DNA from: Deltaproteobacteria bacterium
Lineage (GTDB): Bacteria; Desulfobacterota; Desulfobacteria; Desulfobacterales; B30-G6
Length of the DNA: 36,354 nt
Assembly (NCBI GenBank): GCA_024639645.1
Contig: JAHEIB010000010.1
Span: 1-36,354, forward strand
Direction: 5' to 3'
The notes below the pieces were generated by a model that had not been told where the DNA came from, searched no databases, and worked only from the letters and a program-made list of their open reading frames with translations. Shown piece by piece: positions 16,239 through 24,774 of the stretch. The position numbers were made by a program, and so were the translations under genes. How positions within the stretch are numbered: the first letter of the stretch is position 1; each line of letters begins with the position of its first letter.

Positions 16239-18698
16239 ATGCCTTATAAAATGCAAATGAGTAAAGAAAAAAAAATCATCGATGTGGCCGTGGCGTTGCC
16301 GGTCTATGGAACATATTCGTATTCCGTGCCTGATAACCTATCAGCTATGATTGCGCCGGGAAAAAGAATTATCGTTCCTTTTGGCCGCCGTCGGGTTACT
16401 GGGTATGTTCTGGGGATACCCGATCAAATCAGTGATCTGAGCCTGAAAAAAGTCCTGGATGTACTGGATGACGGACCGCTTTTTCCAGAATCCATGGTGC
16501 CTTTTTTCAAATGGATTTCTGATTACTACATGTACCCACTCGGACAAGTTATAAAAAATGCGCTGCCAGGTGGATTGACAACCGCCGAGCAGAAGGTCCT
16601 GACCCTCACCCATAAGGGCCGCCACTTTCTAAAACAGGGCATTATGACCACCATGGAAGCAACCATTCTCAACACATTAAAAACCGAATCCCTGAGTCTG
16701 AAAGCGCTTGAAAAAAAGATCCAGCAGCCACTTCCCACAGCCATCGCCCTTGCCATGCTGGAAAGGGGGTGGGTTTGCCGGGAAAAAAAGATCAGGAGTG
16801 GCAAGACACAAGCAAAAAAAGAGAAATTTATATTCCTTACCGATAAAGAGACAGATAAAGTAAAGTTATCAAAAACAAGAAAAAAAATAATTGACTACCT
16901 AAAAAATGAGCATGAGGTTTCATTAAAGGCGTTGAAAAAAGTCGTACCAACGGCGCCAAAAATCGTTAAAGCCATGGCATCCTCCGGACAGGTCCGGGTG
17001 GACCGGAAGCAGGTCTATCGCGACCCGTTTGGAGAACCGGTAAAGAGGGATACGCCGCCATCCTTGACCAATGAGCAAAAACAGATCGTTGCAAAGATTC
17101 AAAAATTGATGGGGATAAAATTTGCGCCATTCCTTCTTTCAGGCGTCACCGGAAGCGGCAAAACAGAGGTCTATCTCCAGCTCGCACTGGAAACCCTCAA
17201 CCAAGACCTCTCGGTTATCATTCTGGTACCCGAAATTGCGCTTATTTCTCAAATGGAAAGACGTTTTCGATCGCGGTTCGGCAATCAGATAGCGATTCTG
17301 CACAGTGGGCTGTCATCTGGAGAACGCTTCGACCAGTGGTTGAAACTTGCAAGAGGTGAAATCAAAATTGCCATCGGCGCTCGCTCCGCCGTATTCGCAC
17401 CCGTCAAAAATATCGGTTTGATTGTTGTTGATGAAGAGCATGATACTTCCTACAAACAGGAGACAAGCTTACACTACAATGCCAGAGATATCGCCATTGT
17501 CCGGGCAAAGCAACACAACGCGGTGGCACTTCTTGGATCAGCAACCCCTTCCATACAGTCCTATCATAATGCAATGACAGGAAAATATACACAGGTCTCC
17601 CTCACCCGGCGTATTTTGAATCGTCGACTCCCGGACATCACCATTGTCGATTTGTGCGGTATGAGAGATCAGCGTGGATACCGACGCTATTTTTCGAAAG
17701 AACTCCTTCTGGAACTAGAAAACACCATGAAGCGCAATGAACAGGCGATTTTATTCCTCAACCGCCGAGGGTTTGCAAGTCTACCGATATGTGGCGCCTG
17801 CGGAAAGCATCTCCAATGCAAAAATTGCGATATCTCCCTGACATATCACCAGCAATTAAACGCATATCGTTGCCACTACTGCGGTTTTTCCATGTCAGGT
17901 AGCACAAAATGCCCTTCCTGCGGTATCGCAGATATCCGCCATTTGGGCTTTGGCACAGAAAAGATCGAAACAATCGTCAGGGGCCTCTTCCCGGACAAAA
18001 ACATAGCCAGAATGGACAGGGACACGGTTGCTCATAAAGGGTCCGTCCTTAAAATTCTCAAGGGCTTAAACGATGGATCCATCGATATCCTCATCGGCAC
18101 ACAAATGGTTGCCAAAGGACACGATTATCCGAACATAACTCTCGTAGGGATTATCTGTGCCGACCTGTCACTCAGTTTTCCGGACTTCAGGGCTGGTGAA
18201 CAAACCTTTCAACTCCTGGCGCAGGTGAGCGGCCGTGCAGGTAGAGGGGACAGGTCCGGCAGCGTAATACTCCAAACATACAACCCAAAGCATTTCAGTA
18301 TATTATGCGCCAAGCATCAGAATGTTCACCAGTTTTACGACCAGGAAATCACCTTTCGAAAAGATTTGAATTATCCACCTTTTTCCCGAATGGTTCAGAT
18401 CATTGTTTCAGGCCGTGATAAAACCAAAGTAAATCATCACGCACAGGCTCTAGGAACAGCCTGCAAGACATTGTTTGCAAATGAAAAAAAATTCAGGGAA
18501 ACCATTGTGATGATGGGACCCATAGAAGCCCCCTATGCCAAAATAGCCTCCAGATACCGATGGCAGATCCTGTTCAAGGGCAACCAGACGGGGTTACTTC
18601 ACCGCTATATTCACAAGCTCATGGTCCTGAATGCTCCTTTGATGAACAACCGGCAGGTCAAAACAACCATCGATGTGGACCCTGTTTTCATGATGTGA
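16239..18698 (+). CDS. priA: Primosomal replication-restart helicase PriA
   Basis: PriA reloads the replicative helicase at stalled forks. The N-terminal DNA-binding part (VAVALPVYGTYSYSVPDNL) is followed by the helicase core: Walker A SGVTGSGKTEVYLQ, motif II VVDEEHDTSYKQ, motif III LLGSATPS, and a C-terminal motif VI QVSGRAGRGDRSG. Between them lies the zinc-binding region with eight Cys (CGACGKHLQCKNC, then CHYCG and CPSCG). At 819 residues it is a normal PriA size. Starts at 16239, 16251 and 16257 are in frame and none has a clear ribosome-binding site; MSKEKKIIDVAV at 16257 looks most natural. The 253-bp gap after the stop has no other gene. Confidence 0.95.
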   Translation: MPYKMQMSKEKKIIDVAVALPVYGTYSYSVPDNLSAMIAPGKRIIVPFGRRRVTGYVLGIPDQISDLSLKKVLDVLDDGPLFPESMVPFFKWISDYYMYPLGQVIKNALPGGLTTAEQKVLTLTHKGRHFLKQGIMTTMEATILNTLKTESLSLKALEKKIQQPLPTAIALAMLERGWVCREKKIRSGKTQAKKEKFIFLTDKETDKVKLSKTRKKIIDYLKNEHEVSLKALKKVVPTAPKIVKAMASSGQVRVDRKQVYRDPFGEPVKRDTPPSLTNEQKQIVAKIQKLMGIKFAPFLLSGVTGSGKTEVYLQLALETLNQDLSVIILVPEIALISQMERRFRSRFGNQIAILHSGLSSGERFDQWLKLARGEIKIAIGARSAVFAPVKNIGLIVVDEEHDTSYKQETSLHYNARDIAIVRAKQHNAVALLGSATPSIQSYHNAMTGKYTQVSLTRRILNRRLPDITIVDLCGMRDQRGYRRYFSKELLLELENTMKRNEQAILFLNRRGFASLPICGACGKHLQCKNCDISLTYHQQLNAYRCHYCGFSMSGSTKCPSCGIADIRHLGFGTEKIETIVRGLFPDKNIARMDRDTVAHKGSVLKILKGLNDGSIDILIGTQMVAKGHDYPNITLVGIICADLSLSFPDFRAGEQTFQLLAQVSGRAGRGDRSGSVILQTYNPKHFSILCAKHQNVHQFYDQEITFRKDLNYPPFSRMVQIIVSGRDKTKVNHHAQALGTACKTLFANEKKFRETIVMMGPIEAPYAKIASRYRWQILFKGNQTGLLHRYIHKLMVLNAPLMNNRQVKTTIDVDPVFMM

Positions 18699-18951
18699 TT
18701 CAGCGGCACGTGACAGAACCGGTGGCCACTGATTGTCTTGACATTTGGCGGTATGCCGATTAGATTGTGCCGTCCTGGGAACACTGCTTAACCCGACCAT
18801 TTCATGAAACTTGACGATGATTTCTATCGTTGACTTTTTATATCAGTACGTTGCCATAATATCGCATGCTAATCAAAATGGCACTTTTTGTCATATAGGA
18901 CTAGTTGTGACCAAAAACTTTTCCGGTTTTTCCGGGTTGGGAGATAAGAAC

Positions 18952-19656
18952 ATGAAACACATTTGTGGATGGGTAATTCTTTTTGTACTGATCCCTTTTT
19001 CGGTATTAGGCCAAAGCACCACCGACCCAGGGGCTCCTTCCCTCTATGTACCTGAACCGTTATTTCAGTTTGAGCCGGTGGTGAGTGGGCAGGATGTCAA
19101 CCACGACTATCTTGTGTATAACAAAGGAACCGCCGAACTCAAAATTACCAGCGTTAAAACCGGCTGAGGTTGCACAGCGACCTCTTTTACGAGGCAAATC
19201 CCTCCCGGTGGAGAGGGAAAAGTTTCCTTGAAACTTAAAACTAGCGGTTACAATGGAAAAGATGTAAAAAAAACCGCCGTCATTCATACCAATGATCCGG
19301 CAAATCCTAAATTCACACTCACCATCTCCGGTCATGTGGAAAAGTTTCTTGATCTGAATCCAAAATATGTCCGTCTGACCGGGTATTCAGGAACGCGGAT
19401 CACCGTACCGGTAACCATTGTACCCACAGCCAAATACCCTTTTAAGATTACGGATGTGACTTCAAGGAGTGGCACCTTTATCACGTATACGCTTACAAAA
19501 AGAAAACCCAATGAAGGAAACGGCTACTCACTTCTCATTGAAAATCTGAAGAAGGATAAAGGCCGCTACTCGGATCTTCTCACCCTGACAACGGACAGCC
19601 AGATCCAGCCTAAGATCACTATTCGGGTATACGGGAATATTATGGAGCCCAAATAG
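18952..19656 (+). CDS. DUF1573-type exported protein with in-frame TGA, probable selenocysteine at residue 72
   Basis: The track shows two ORFs (18811-19167 and 19228-19656), but both are in the same frame and the line between them is a single TGA at 19165-19167. Read through, the protein is 234 residues. It has a signal peptide (MKHICGWVILFVLIPFSVLG), then a DUF1573-type Ig-like fold: YVPEPLFQFEPV, VYNKGTAELKITSVKTG-U-GCT, then IPPGGEGKVSLKLKTSGYNG and AVIHTNDPANPKF. Family members carry the motif (S/T)CGCT just here, and the TGA replaces the first Cys, giving U-G-C-T. GGGAG lies eight bases before the ATG. A nonsense mutation would be an odd coincidence, because the frame downstream stays intact and well conserved. 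Confidence 0.8.
19199..19218 (+). promoter_or_regulatory. Candidate bacterial SECIS hairpin after the in-frame TGA
   Basis: TCCCTC pairs with GAGGGA around the loop CCGGTGGA, and a CUCC/GGAG alternative puts GGU in a four-base loop, as in the known E. coli element. The loop G lies about 39 nt after the TGA, slightly beyond the usual distance. A nearer CCTC/GAGG hairpin has no loop G. The assignment is therefore tentative. Confidence 0.35.
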
Positions 19657-19667
19657 AATCATGAAAC

Positions 19668-19726
19668 GCTTCTATTTGACGCGACTTTGTCGCTTTAAAC
19701 AAAACGGACCCATAAAACAAAGAAGC
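19668..19726. terminator. Nested hairpins after the DUF1573 gene
   Basis: GCTTCT at 19668 pairs with AGAAGC at 19721, and inside them GCGAC/GTCGC form a tight stem around TTT. The structure lies 11 bp after the stop, before the HAD gene, and likely ends or stabilises the transcript. Confidence 0.45.
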
Positions 19727-19799
19727 ATTCCAAGACGGCAATATACCTTTTTTGTTTATAGTCCCGAAAATGCATTATAAAAAATCAGCAGGAGTATCC

Positions 19800-20417
19800 A
19801 TGTTGAGCTACAAGGTGATCGCCTTTGACTGTGATGGTGTGCTTTTTGACACCGCAGAGTCCAACAGGGCCTACTACAACGCCCTTCGCAACCAGTTGGG
19901 TATGCCAGACATGACGGAAGAGGAGTTTTCCTTTGCCCACATGCATACCGTCACGGAAACCCTGGCGCACCTGTTCAAAAGCCCCCAGGCACGCCTAAAA
20001 GCTGAGGCCCTAAAAGCGCAGATGAGTTATACGCCGTTTGTAGCAGCCATGAAAATGGAGCCGGCCCTGATACCTCTCCTGAAAAAATTGCGCCCGCTCT
20101 ACAAAACAGCCGTTGCCACCAATCGAACAGATTCCATGCCCACACTTCTCAGGGAACATGACATTACACCCTATTTTGACCTTATCGTATCCGCTAATGA
20201 TGTTGCCCGGCCAAAACCGTACCCGGACCAACTTCTTCGACTTCTCGATTATTTTAAAGTTTCACCCACCGAGATGCTCTACGTGGGCGACTCCAAAGTT
20301 GATGAAGCCGCTGCACAAAGCGCTCAGGTCCCTCTGATTGCATACGACAACAAATCCTTGTCCGCCAAATATCACATCTGCTCTCTCAAAGAGATAGAGG
20401 ATATATTAGAATTATGA
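19800..20417 (+). CDS. HAD-superfamily hydrolase, phosphoglycolate-phosphatase-like
   Basis: The start is the ATG of MLSYKVIAFDCDG, with AGGAG six bases upstream; the track adds 16 residues. The 205-residue protein is a HAD-IA phosphatase: nucleophile motif AFDCDGVLFDT, motif II VATNRTDS, Lys of motif III in RPKPYPD and the acidic motif YVGDSKVDEAAA. A helical cap domain lies in between. It resembles Gph/PGP phosphatases; the substrate cannot be told from sequence. It ends upstream of a palindrome facing the convergent zinc-ribbon gene. Confidence 0.85.
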   Translation: MLSYKVIAFDCDGVLFDTAESNRAYYNALRNQLGMPDMTEEEFSFAHMHTVTETLAHLFKSPQARLKAEALKAQMSYTPFVAAMKMEPALIPLLKKLRPLYKTAVATNRTDSMPTLLREHDITPYFDLIVSANDVARPKPYPDQLLRLLDYFKVSPTEMLYVGDSKVDEAAAQSAQVPLIAYDNKSLSAKYHICSLKEIEDILEL

Positions 20418-20489
20418 TTTTTGTATATTCGAAGCACTGAATTCGACATCCCAAACAACCCCCAGAGAGATATGCTAATCTGACTCTGA

Positions 20490-20557
20490 GCCGTAAGCGA
20501 TAAGCAACAAGTTGTATGCTGTAAACAGCTTAAGGCTTACAGCTTATTGCTTATGGC
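20490..20557. terminator. Large palindrome between convergent genes, same family as 8903-8956
   Basis: GCCGTAAGCGATAAGC pairs with GCTTATTGCTTATGGC over 16 positions, with GTAAACAGCTTAAGGCTTAC nested inside. It sits between the HAD gene on the plus strand and the zinc-ribbon gene on the minus strand. Position and sequence match the palindrome at 8903, supporting a two-way terminator or REP role. Confidence 0.65.
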
Positions 20558-20560
20558 ATA

Positions 20561-20863
20561 TTACTGATTCCCAAAACCGTTCCATTCCCCACAGTCAGGA
20601 CACTGCCAGGTAATGTGATTGCAGGACATACCCCAAACATTCTCGTTCATGCATGCCTGGCAAATGGAAAAGCCACACCGACAGGTCCAATTGAATGGGG
20701 TTATGGCATGGCAGCAGGCACAGGGAATGTCCTTTCTGCGACGAGCCCGGGTCCTTTTAGCAGGACGTCGTTTTACAGAATCTGGTATGTTCAGGTTTTC
20801 TCCTCCCTGGTTAAAAGCGGCCAGCACAACAATCCATACCAGTTGGCTTGCCTTTTCCCGCAT
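20561..20863 (-). CDS. Small zinc-ribbon protein of unknown function
   Basis: The protein is at most 100 residues. Ten Cys and two His form metal-binding clusters in the second half: PCACCH, CRCGFSICQAC, SCNH and WQCPDCGEW. This pattern suggests two zinc ribbons. Before them is a very basic stretch (KRRPAKRTRARRRK) that could bind nucleic acid. The ATG at 20863 has no good ribosome-binding site. Within the frame a strong GGGAGGAG lies five bases before a CTG codon (giving LNIPDSVKRR), so the real start may be non-ATG and the protein about 77 residues. A plausible family, but I cannot name it. Confidence 0.65.
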   Translation of the reverse strand: MREKASQLVWIVVLAAFNQGGENLNIPDSVKRRPAKRTRARRRKDIPCACCHAITPFNWTCRCGFSICQACMNENVWGMSCNHITWQCPDCGEWNGFGNQ

Positions 20864-20975
20864 ACATGCTATATGAATAAAGGGTTTAAGGGTTCAAGAG
20901 TTCGAGGGTTGCTGACAGTTATAAGCGATAAGCTTTTTCCCTTGAACCCTTATATTGTATTCCAGGAGAACAGGC

Positions 20976-21087
20976 ATGTCAACTAACACCGATGCCGGTA
21001 TTACACAGGTATGCCACTGAAAGATCTTGTTGCCCTTAGCCGGAAGCCATGCAGGAGATTGCAAAAGCATTGAGCAATAAGCAATAA
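20976..21087 (+). pseudogene. Frameshifted gene fragment (N-terminus remnant)
   Basis: AGGAG lies seven bases before an ATG giving MSTNTDAGITQ, which stops quickly. Continuing in other frames one reads PLKDLVALSR and then EAMQEIAKALSNKQ. All three pieces look protein-like and run in order, so this may be the broken start of a lost gene. The call is weak, and the family is unknown. Confidence 0.25.
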
Positions 21088-21426
21088 GCTTTAAACCGCT
21101 TACAGTTCAACTTTCGGGTTTCACCACAGATAGAGCGAAATGGGTGATCCAATGGCGAGTTGCGCTGTTTGAGCCACCTGGGGCACCTTACATCAGCGCA
21201 TGACAATGAACAATCCAATATGGAAACATGGTTATTTATCAGCCATTCCTGTTTAACCATATGGCCAGCGCTGACGTTAGGAACCCTTGCGGCGAGTTCG
21301 CAATGCGCCAGGGGATTATTCATTTCGCGTTCGGCGAAGCCCGAAAGTTGCGTTACAGCTTATGACTTATTGTTTATAGCTCTCAAAACCTTTAATCAAT
21401 GGAACACGTCAAATAGGAGTTTTTAC
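21088..21426. other. Gap before polA; GCTTAT-type repeat, no supported gene
   Basis: The segment opens with AATAAGCTTTAAACCGCTTAC, a member of the GCTTAT repeat family, and ends with CAGCTTATGACTTATTG. Between them lies a GC-richer block (TTGCGGCGAGTTCGCAATGCG) that looks unlike its surroundings and may be imported debris. The long track ORF that starts at 21160 is only a 5' extension of polA. Confidence 0.4.
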
Positions 21427-24135
21427 ATGACCTCAAAGGTATCCAATAAATTTCCTTTTGAGCCGCACAAAACCATTTTTCTCATTGACGGCGGTGGTTA
21501 TATCTACCGCGCCTTTCATGCCATTCGGGGTCTCACGAATTCAAAAGGCCTTCCCACCAATGCGGTCTTCGGCTTTACCCGGATGCTCATGAAACTTCTT
21601 GAAGAAAAAATCTCGGATAGAATGGTCATGTTCTTTGACAGCAAAGGGCCGACATTCAGACACCAACTGTATGCAGCCTACAAGGCCAACCGTCCGCCCA
21701 TGCCGGAAGAACTGTCTGTTCAAATTCCCTATATCCATCAGGTAACCCAGGCCTTCAATATACCGACCTTTGAGTTGCAGGGCTATGAAGCAGATGATCT
21801 GATCGGCACCACAGCCAAGAAAGCCGAGGAAGACGGATATTTCATTGTGGTCGTGACAGGTGACAAAGACTTAAAACAACTTATCTCCCATCGCACGATT
21901 GTATGGGATCCCATGAAAGATACCACCCTAGCCTTGCAAGATATCATCGCCACGGGAATCAAGCCCCCACAGATAATTGATGTGATGGGATTATCGGGCG
22001 ATACTGCCGATAATGTACCGGGGGTGCCGGGAATCGGTCCCAAAACCGCTCTTTCTCTGATCCAGACGTTTGGAACCATGGAGCGCCTGTATGAGCAGGT
22101 AGATACCATCACCAAGAAAAAGCAGCATGAAAATCTAATCCGGTTTAAAGACCAGGCAATGCTAAGTAAACAACTGGTGAAATTGAATACACAGGCCCCG
22201 ATCCAGTTTAAAGTTGCAGATCTCAAGGTAGGTGAACCTGACAGATCGACACTTGCTGATCTTTTCAAGGAATTAGAATTCACACAATTGCAACGGCTCT
22301 TCCCCAAAAAAACCGATCTCAGTAAAAAACAATACCATACCATCCAGGACAAGAATGCCCTGACGGCGCTGATAACACGACTCAAAACAGCCCCGCTTGT
22401 ATCGGTTGACACAGAAACGACTTCCACAAACCCAATGCTGGCAAAGATTGTAGGCATCTCCTTTTCTATCCAGCAGGACGAAGCCTTCTACATTCCCTGT
22501 GCACATCGGTACCTGGGTGTTCCCAGTCAAATAGATCTTTCAAAGGCGTTAGAGCTGCTAAAGCCTGTCCTCGAAAATCCAGAGATCTCCAAGATAGGTC
22601 AGAATATCAAGTATGACTGGATCGTATTTGACAGGCACGGGATAAGGCTAAACGGCATTGCCTTCGACACCATGCTCGCATCCTATCTTATCAACCCGTC
22701 CAAACGCGCCCATAACCTGGATCAGATTGCACTCGACTTTCTTGACCACAAGACCATTACCTATGAAGATCTCACGGGCAAAAAAGGTAAAAATGCAGCA
22801 ACATTTGACACAGTACCCATTGAATCAGCCGCTCCTTATGCCTGCGAAGATGCCGATATCACACTCATGGCATATCATGTTCTGAACGAGAAAATGGAAA
22901 CGCTGGGTCTTTCAAAACTTTTCCAGGAGGTGGAAATGCCGCTGGTTTCCGTGCTAAAAGGCATGGAGATGAATGGGGTTGCGGTAGACAAGAAAAAACT
23001 TCAAGCGCTTTCCACAACATTTGATCATCAACTCAAAGCCATTGAGCAAAGCATCTACGAACTCGCCGATGAATCCTTTAATATCAATTCAACACAGCAG
23101 CTGGGTAGGATTCTTTTTGAAAAACTCGGTCTTCCTGTTCAGAAAAAAACCAAAAAAAAGACCGGCTACTCAACAGATGTTGAAGTCCTCACAACCCTTG
23201 CCGAACAACATGAACTGCCAAAACTGATATTGCGGAGCCGAACATTATCAAAACTCAAGTCCACATATGCAGACGCGCTAATGGAGCTCATTCACCCGGA
23301 AACAGGCCGCATCCACACCTCTTTTAACCAGACTGTCACCGCAACCGGACGGCTCAGCAGCTCCGACCCAAACCTTCAAAACATTCCCATCAGAACCGAA
23401 GAAGGCAAGGAAATCAGGAAAGCCTTCATTCCGAGAACCGGCTGGAAAATGATATCCGCCGATTATTCTCAGATCGAGCTTCGTATTCTCGCACACTATT
23501 CTGAAGACAAAATTTTAAGTAACGCATTTGCGGAAGAAGAGGATATTCACACCCGAACCGCTTCAGAGGTTTTCCAGGTTTTTCCCTCCTTTATCACAGC
23601 GGATTTGCGCCGTCAGGCCAAGATAATCAACTTCGGCATCATATACGGCATGAGCCCCTTCGGTCTGTCAAAATCACTCAACATCAGCCAGAAAATGGCC
23701 AAAGCCTATATCGACAACTATTTTGGCAGGTACAAAGGCGTCAAGGCATTCATTGAAAAGATTATCGAAGATACCAGAAAAGTCGGTCAGACCACCACAC
23801 TTTTGGGCAGGATTCGCCTCCTTCCAGAAATCAACAGTAAAAATGTAAATGAACGGAAGTTTGCAGAACGAACTGCCATCAATACGCCCATCCAGGGCAC
23901 AGCCGCCGATCTGATCAAAGTCGCCATGATTAATGTGGATAACGCACTTCGGTCCCGGAATATGAAAACCGCCATGCTTCTGTCAGTTCATGACGAAATG
24001 ATATTCGAGGTTCCGCCTGATGAAGTCGATGCCGCATCCGCCCTTATAAAAGAGAAGATGGAATCGGTATGGGATCTGAAAGTGCCATTGAAGGTTAATA
24101 TCGAGGTGGGGGATAACTGGGCCTCTGCCCACTGA
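21427..24135 (+). CDS. polA: DNA polymerase I
   Basis: The start is the ATG of MTSKVSNKFPFEP, with AGGAG eight bases upstream; the 89 residues added by the track are not coding. The 902-residue protein has three domains. The 5'-3' exonuclease runs to about residue 290 (LIDGGGYIYRAF, VTGDKDLKQL, GVPGIGPKTAL). The 3'-5' proofreading domain keeps its acidic residues (SVDTETTSTNP, IGQNIKYDW, YACEDADITL), unlike some homologues. The polymerase domain has motif A SADYSQIELRILAHYS, motif B RRQAKIINFGIIYGM and motif C SVHDEMIFEVP. It fills gaps in replication and repair. Confidence 0.97.
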   Translation: MTSKVSNKFPFEPHKTIFLIDGGGYIYRAFHAIRGLTNSKGLPTNAVFGFTRMLMKLLEEKISDRMVMFFDSKGPTFRHQLYAAYKANRPPMPEELSVQIPYIHQVTQAFNIPTFELQGYEADDLIGTTAKKAEEDGYFIVVVTGDKDLKQLISHRTIVWDPMKDTTLALQDIIATGIKPPQIIDVMGLSGDTADNVPGVPGIGPKTALSLIQTFGTMERLYEQVDTITKKKQHENLIRFKDQAMLSKQLVKLNTQAPIQFKVADLKVGEPDRSTLADLFKELEFTQLQRLFPKKTDLSKKQYHTIQDKNALTALITRLKTAPLVSVDTETTSTNPMLAKIVGISFSIQQDEAFYIPCAHRYLGVPSQIDLSKALELLKPVLENPEISKIGQNIKYDWIVFDRHGIRLNGIAFDTMLASYLINPSKRAHNLDQIALDFLDHKTITYEDLTGKKGKNAATFDTVPIESAAPYACEDADITLMAYHVLNEKMETLGLSKLFQEVEMPLVSVLKGMEMNGVAVDKKKLQALSTTFDHQLKAIEQSIYELADESFNINSTQQLGRILFEKLGLPVQKKTKKKTGYSTDVEVLTTLAEQHELPKLILRSRTLSKLKSTYADALMELIHPETGRIHTSFNQTVTATGRLSSSDPNLQNIPIRTEEGKEIRKAFIPRTGWKMISADYSQIELRILAHYSEDKILSNAFAEEEDIHTRTASEVFQVFPSFITADLRRQAKIINFGIIYGMSPFGLSKSLNISQKMAKAYIDNYFGRYKGVKAFIEKIIEDTRKVGQTTTLLGRIRLLPEINSKNVNERKFAERTAINTPIQGTAADLIKVAMINVDNALRSRNMKTAMLLSVHDEMIFEVPPDEVDAASALIKEKMESVWDLKVPLKVNIEVGDNWASAH

Positions 24136-24307
24136 CCCCGGCATTTTGAAGCGATCTTACCGCATCCGCTTTTTTGCGGACCATTCGCGGTAGCAAACTA
24201 CAGTTTCATGGTCCGACGCCGTACGGCTGCAAGAACCACACTTTAAAATAGCCTGGATTACCATTCTCCAGCGCATTTTATTTTGAAAAGTTTTTGTAAT
24301 AGGTATC

Positions 24308-24451
24308 AAAGTGGTCGTAAAGACTTCAATCGAGTCCAAGTTCAAGGCGGGCGGTAGTGTTCAGCCGCAGGAATACTTTGGTATTTCGAGGACCGAACAC
24401 TTTCGTCCAACGCAGAAATTGGATTCGAGGGAAGTCTTTACGACCACTTTT
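24308..24451. repeat. 144-bp near-perfect palindromic element
   Basis: AAAGTGGTCGTAAAGACTTC on the left is matched by GAAGTCTTTACGACCACTTT on the right, followed inward by TCGAGTCC/GGATTCGA. Inside lie AGTGTTC/GAACACT and AATAC/GTATT. The whole can fold into one long cruciform. It lies directly after the end of the 53-aa gene on the minus strand and within 200 bp of the polA stop. The 24136-24307 stretch also has a TCCGC/GCGGA hairpin and no gene. Confidence 0.75.
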
Positions 24452-24612
24452 TAGTCTTCTTCGGAAAGTAGTCCCAACGCCGTCTCCTTGATGGTCAGGT
24501 GCACACTCCTGAAAGTTTCATGGAAACCGGCAGGGGAAACCCTCCCAGCTTCAATAAATTTGACAACAATTTCCTTGGTCGCTTTTAAAATCTGCTCATC
24601 CAGACTGGCCAT
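24451..24612 (-). CDS. Small conserved-looking 53-aa protein (absent from ORF track)
   Basis: A 54-codon frame on the minus strand begins MASLDEQILKATKEIVVKF and continues IEAGRVSPAGFHETFRSVHL to TALGLLSEED. AAGGTGA lies six bases before the ATG. The sequence is amphipathic and helix-rich, with a GRVSP turn, and it resembles small proteins I recall from other Desulfobacterota and Geobacter, of unknown role. Its stop codon touches the end of the long palindrome. It is divergent from queF. I rate it a real gene because of ribosome-binding site, composition and recall of the pattern. Confidence 0.7.
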   Translation of the reverse strand: MASLDEQILKATKEIVVKFIEAGRVSPAGFHETFRSVHLTIKETALGLLSEED

Positions 24613-24774
24613 GGCTATCACCTTTGTACTGAAAGTTGGTAATCAAAAAATAGCACAATTATTTTAATCCCATTTTCTTAAAATTTGAAACGCTCATCTT
24701 AGGTTTGACAAAGTTACGCAGGTCTATTAGGACAGAACTCATTTAAACGCATACAGACAAATGAAAGGTATAGC

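Noticed and set aside
18811-19167. Separate short gene ending at the TGA, and a second gene starting at 19228
   Set aside because: Both lie in one frame, and the family motif continues across the TGA, so they are one selenoprotein-like gene.
21240-21300. GTTTAAC ... GTTAGGA, resembling integron attC core sites
   Set aside because: The two cores are only about 27 bp apart and the second does not fit the consensus end; no integrase or cassette array is present.
24157-24345. Minus-strand 62-aa ORF after polA
   Set aside because: It begins inside the long palindrome, has no ribosome-binding site and resembles no family.
24660-24774. preQ1 riboswitch upstream of queF
   Set aside because: I could not find the short stem and A-rich tail of the known classes.
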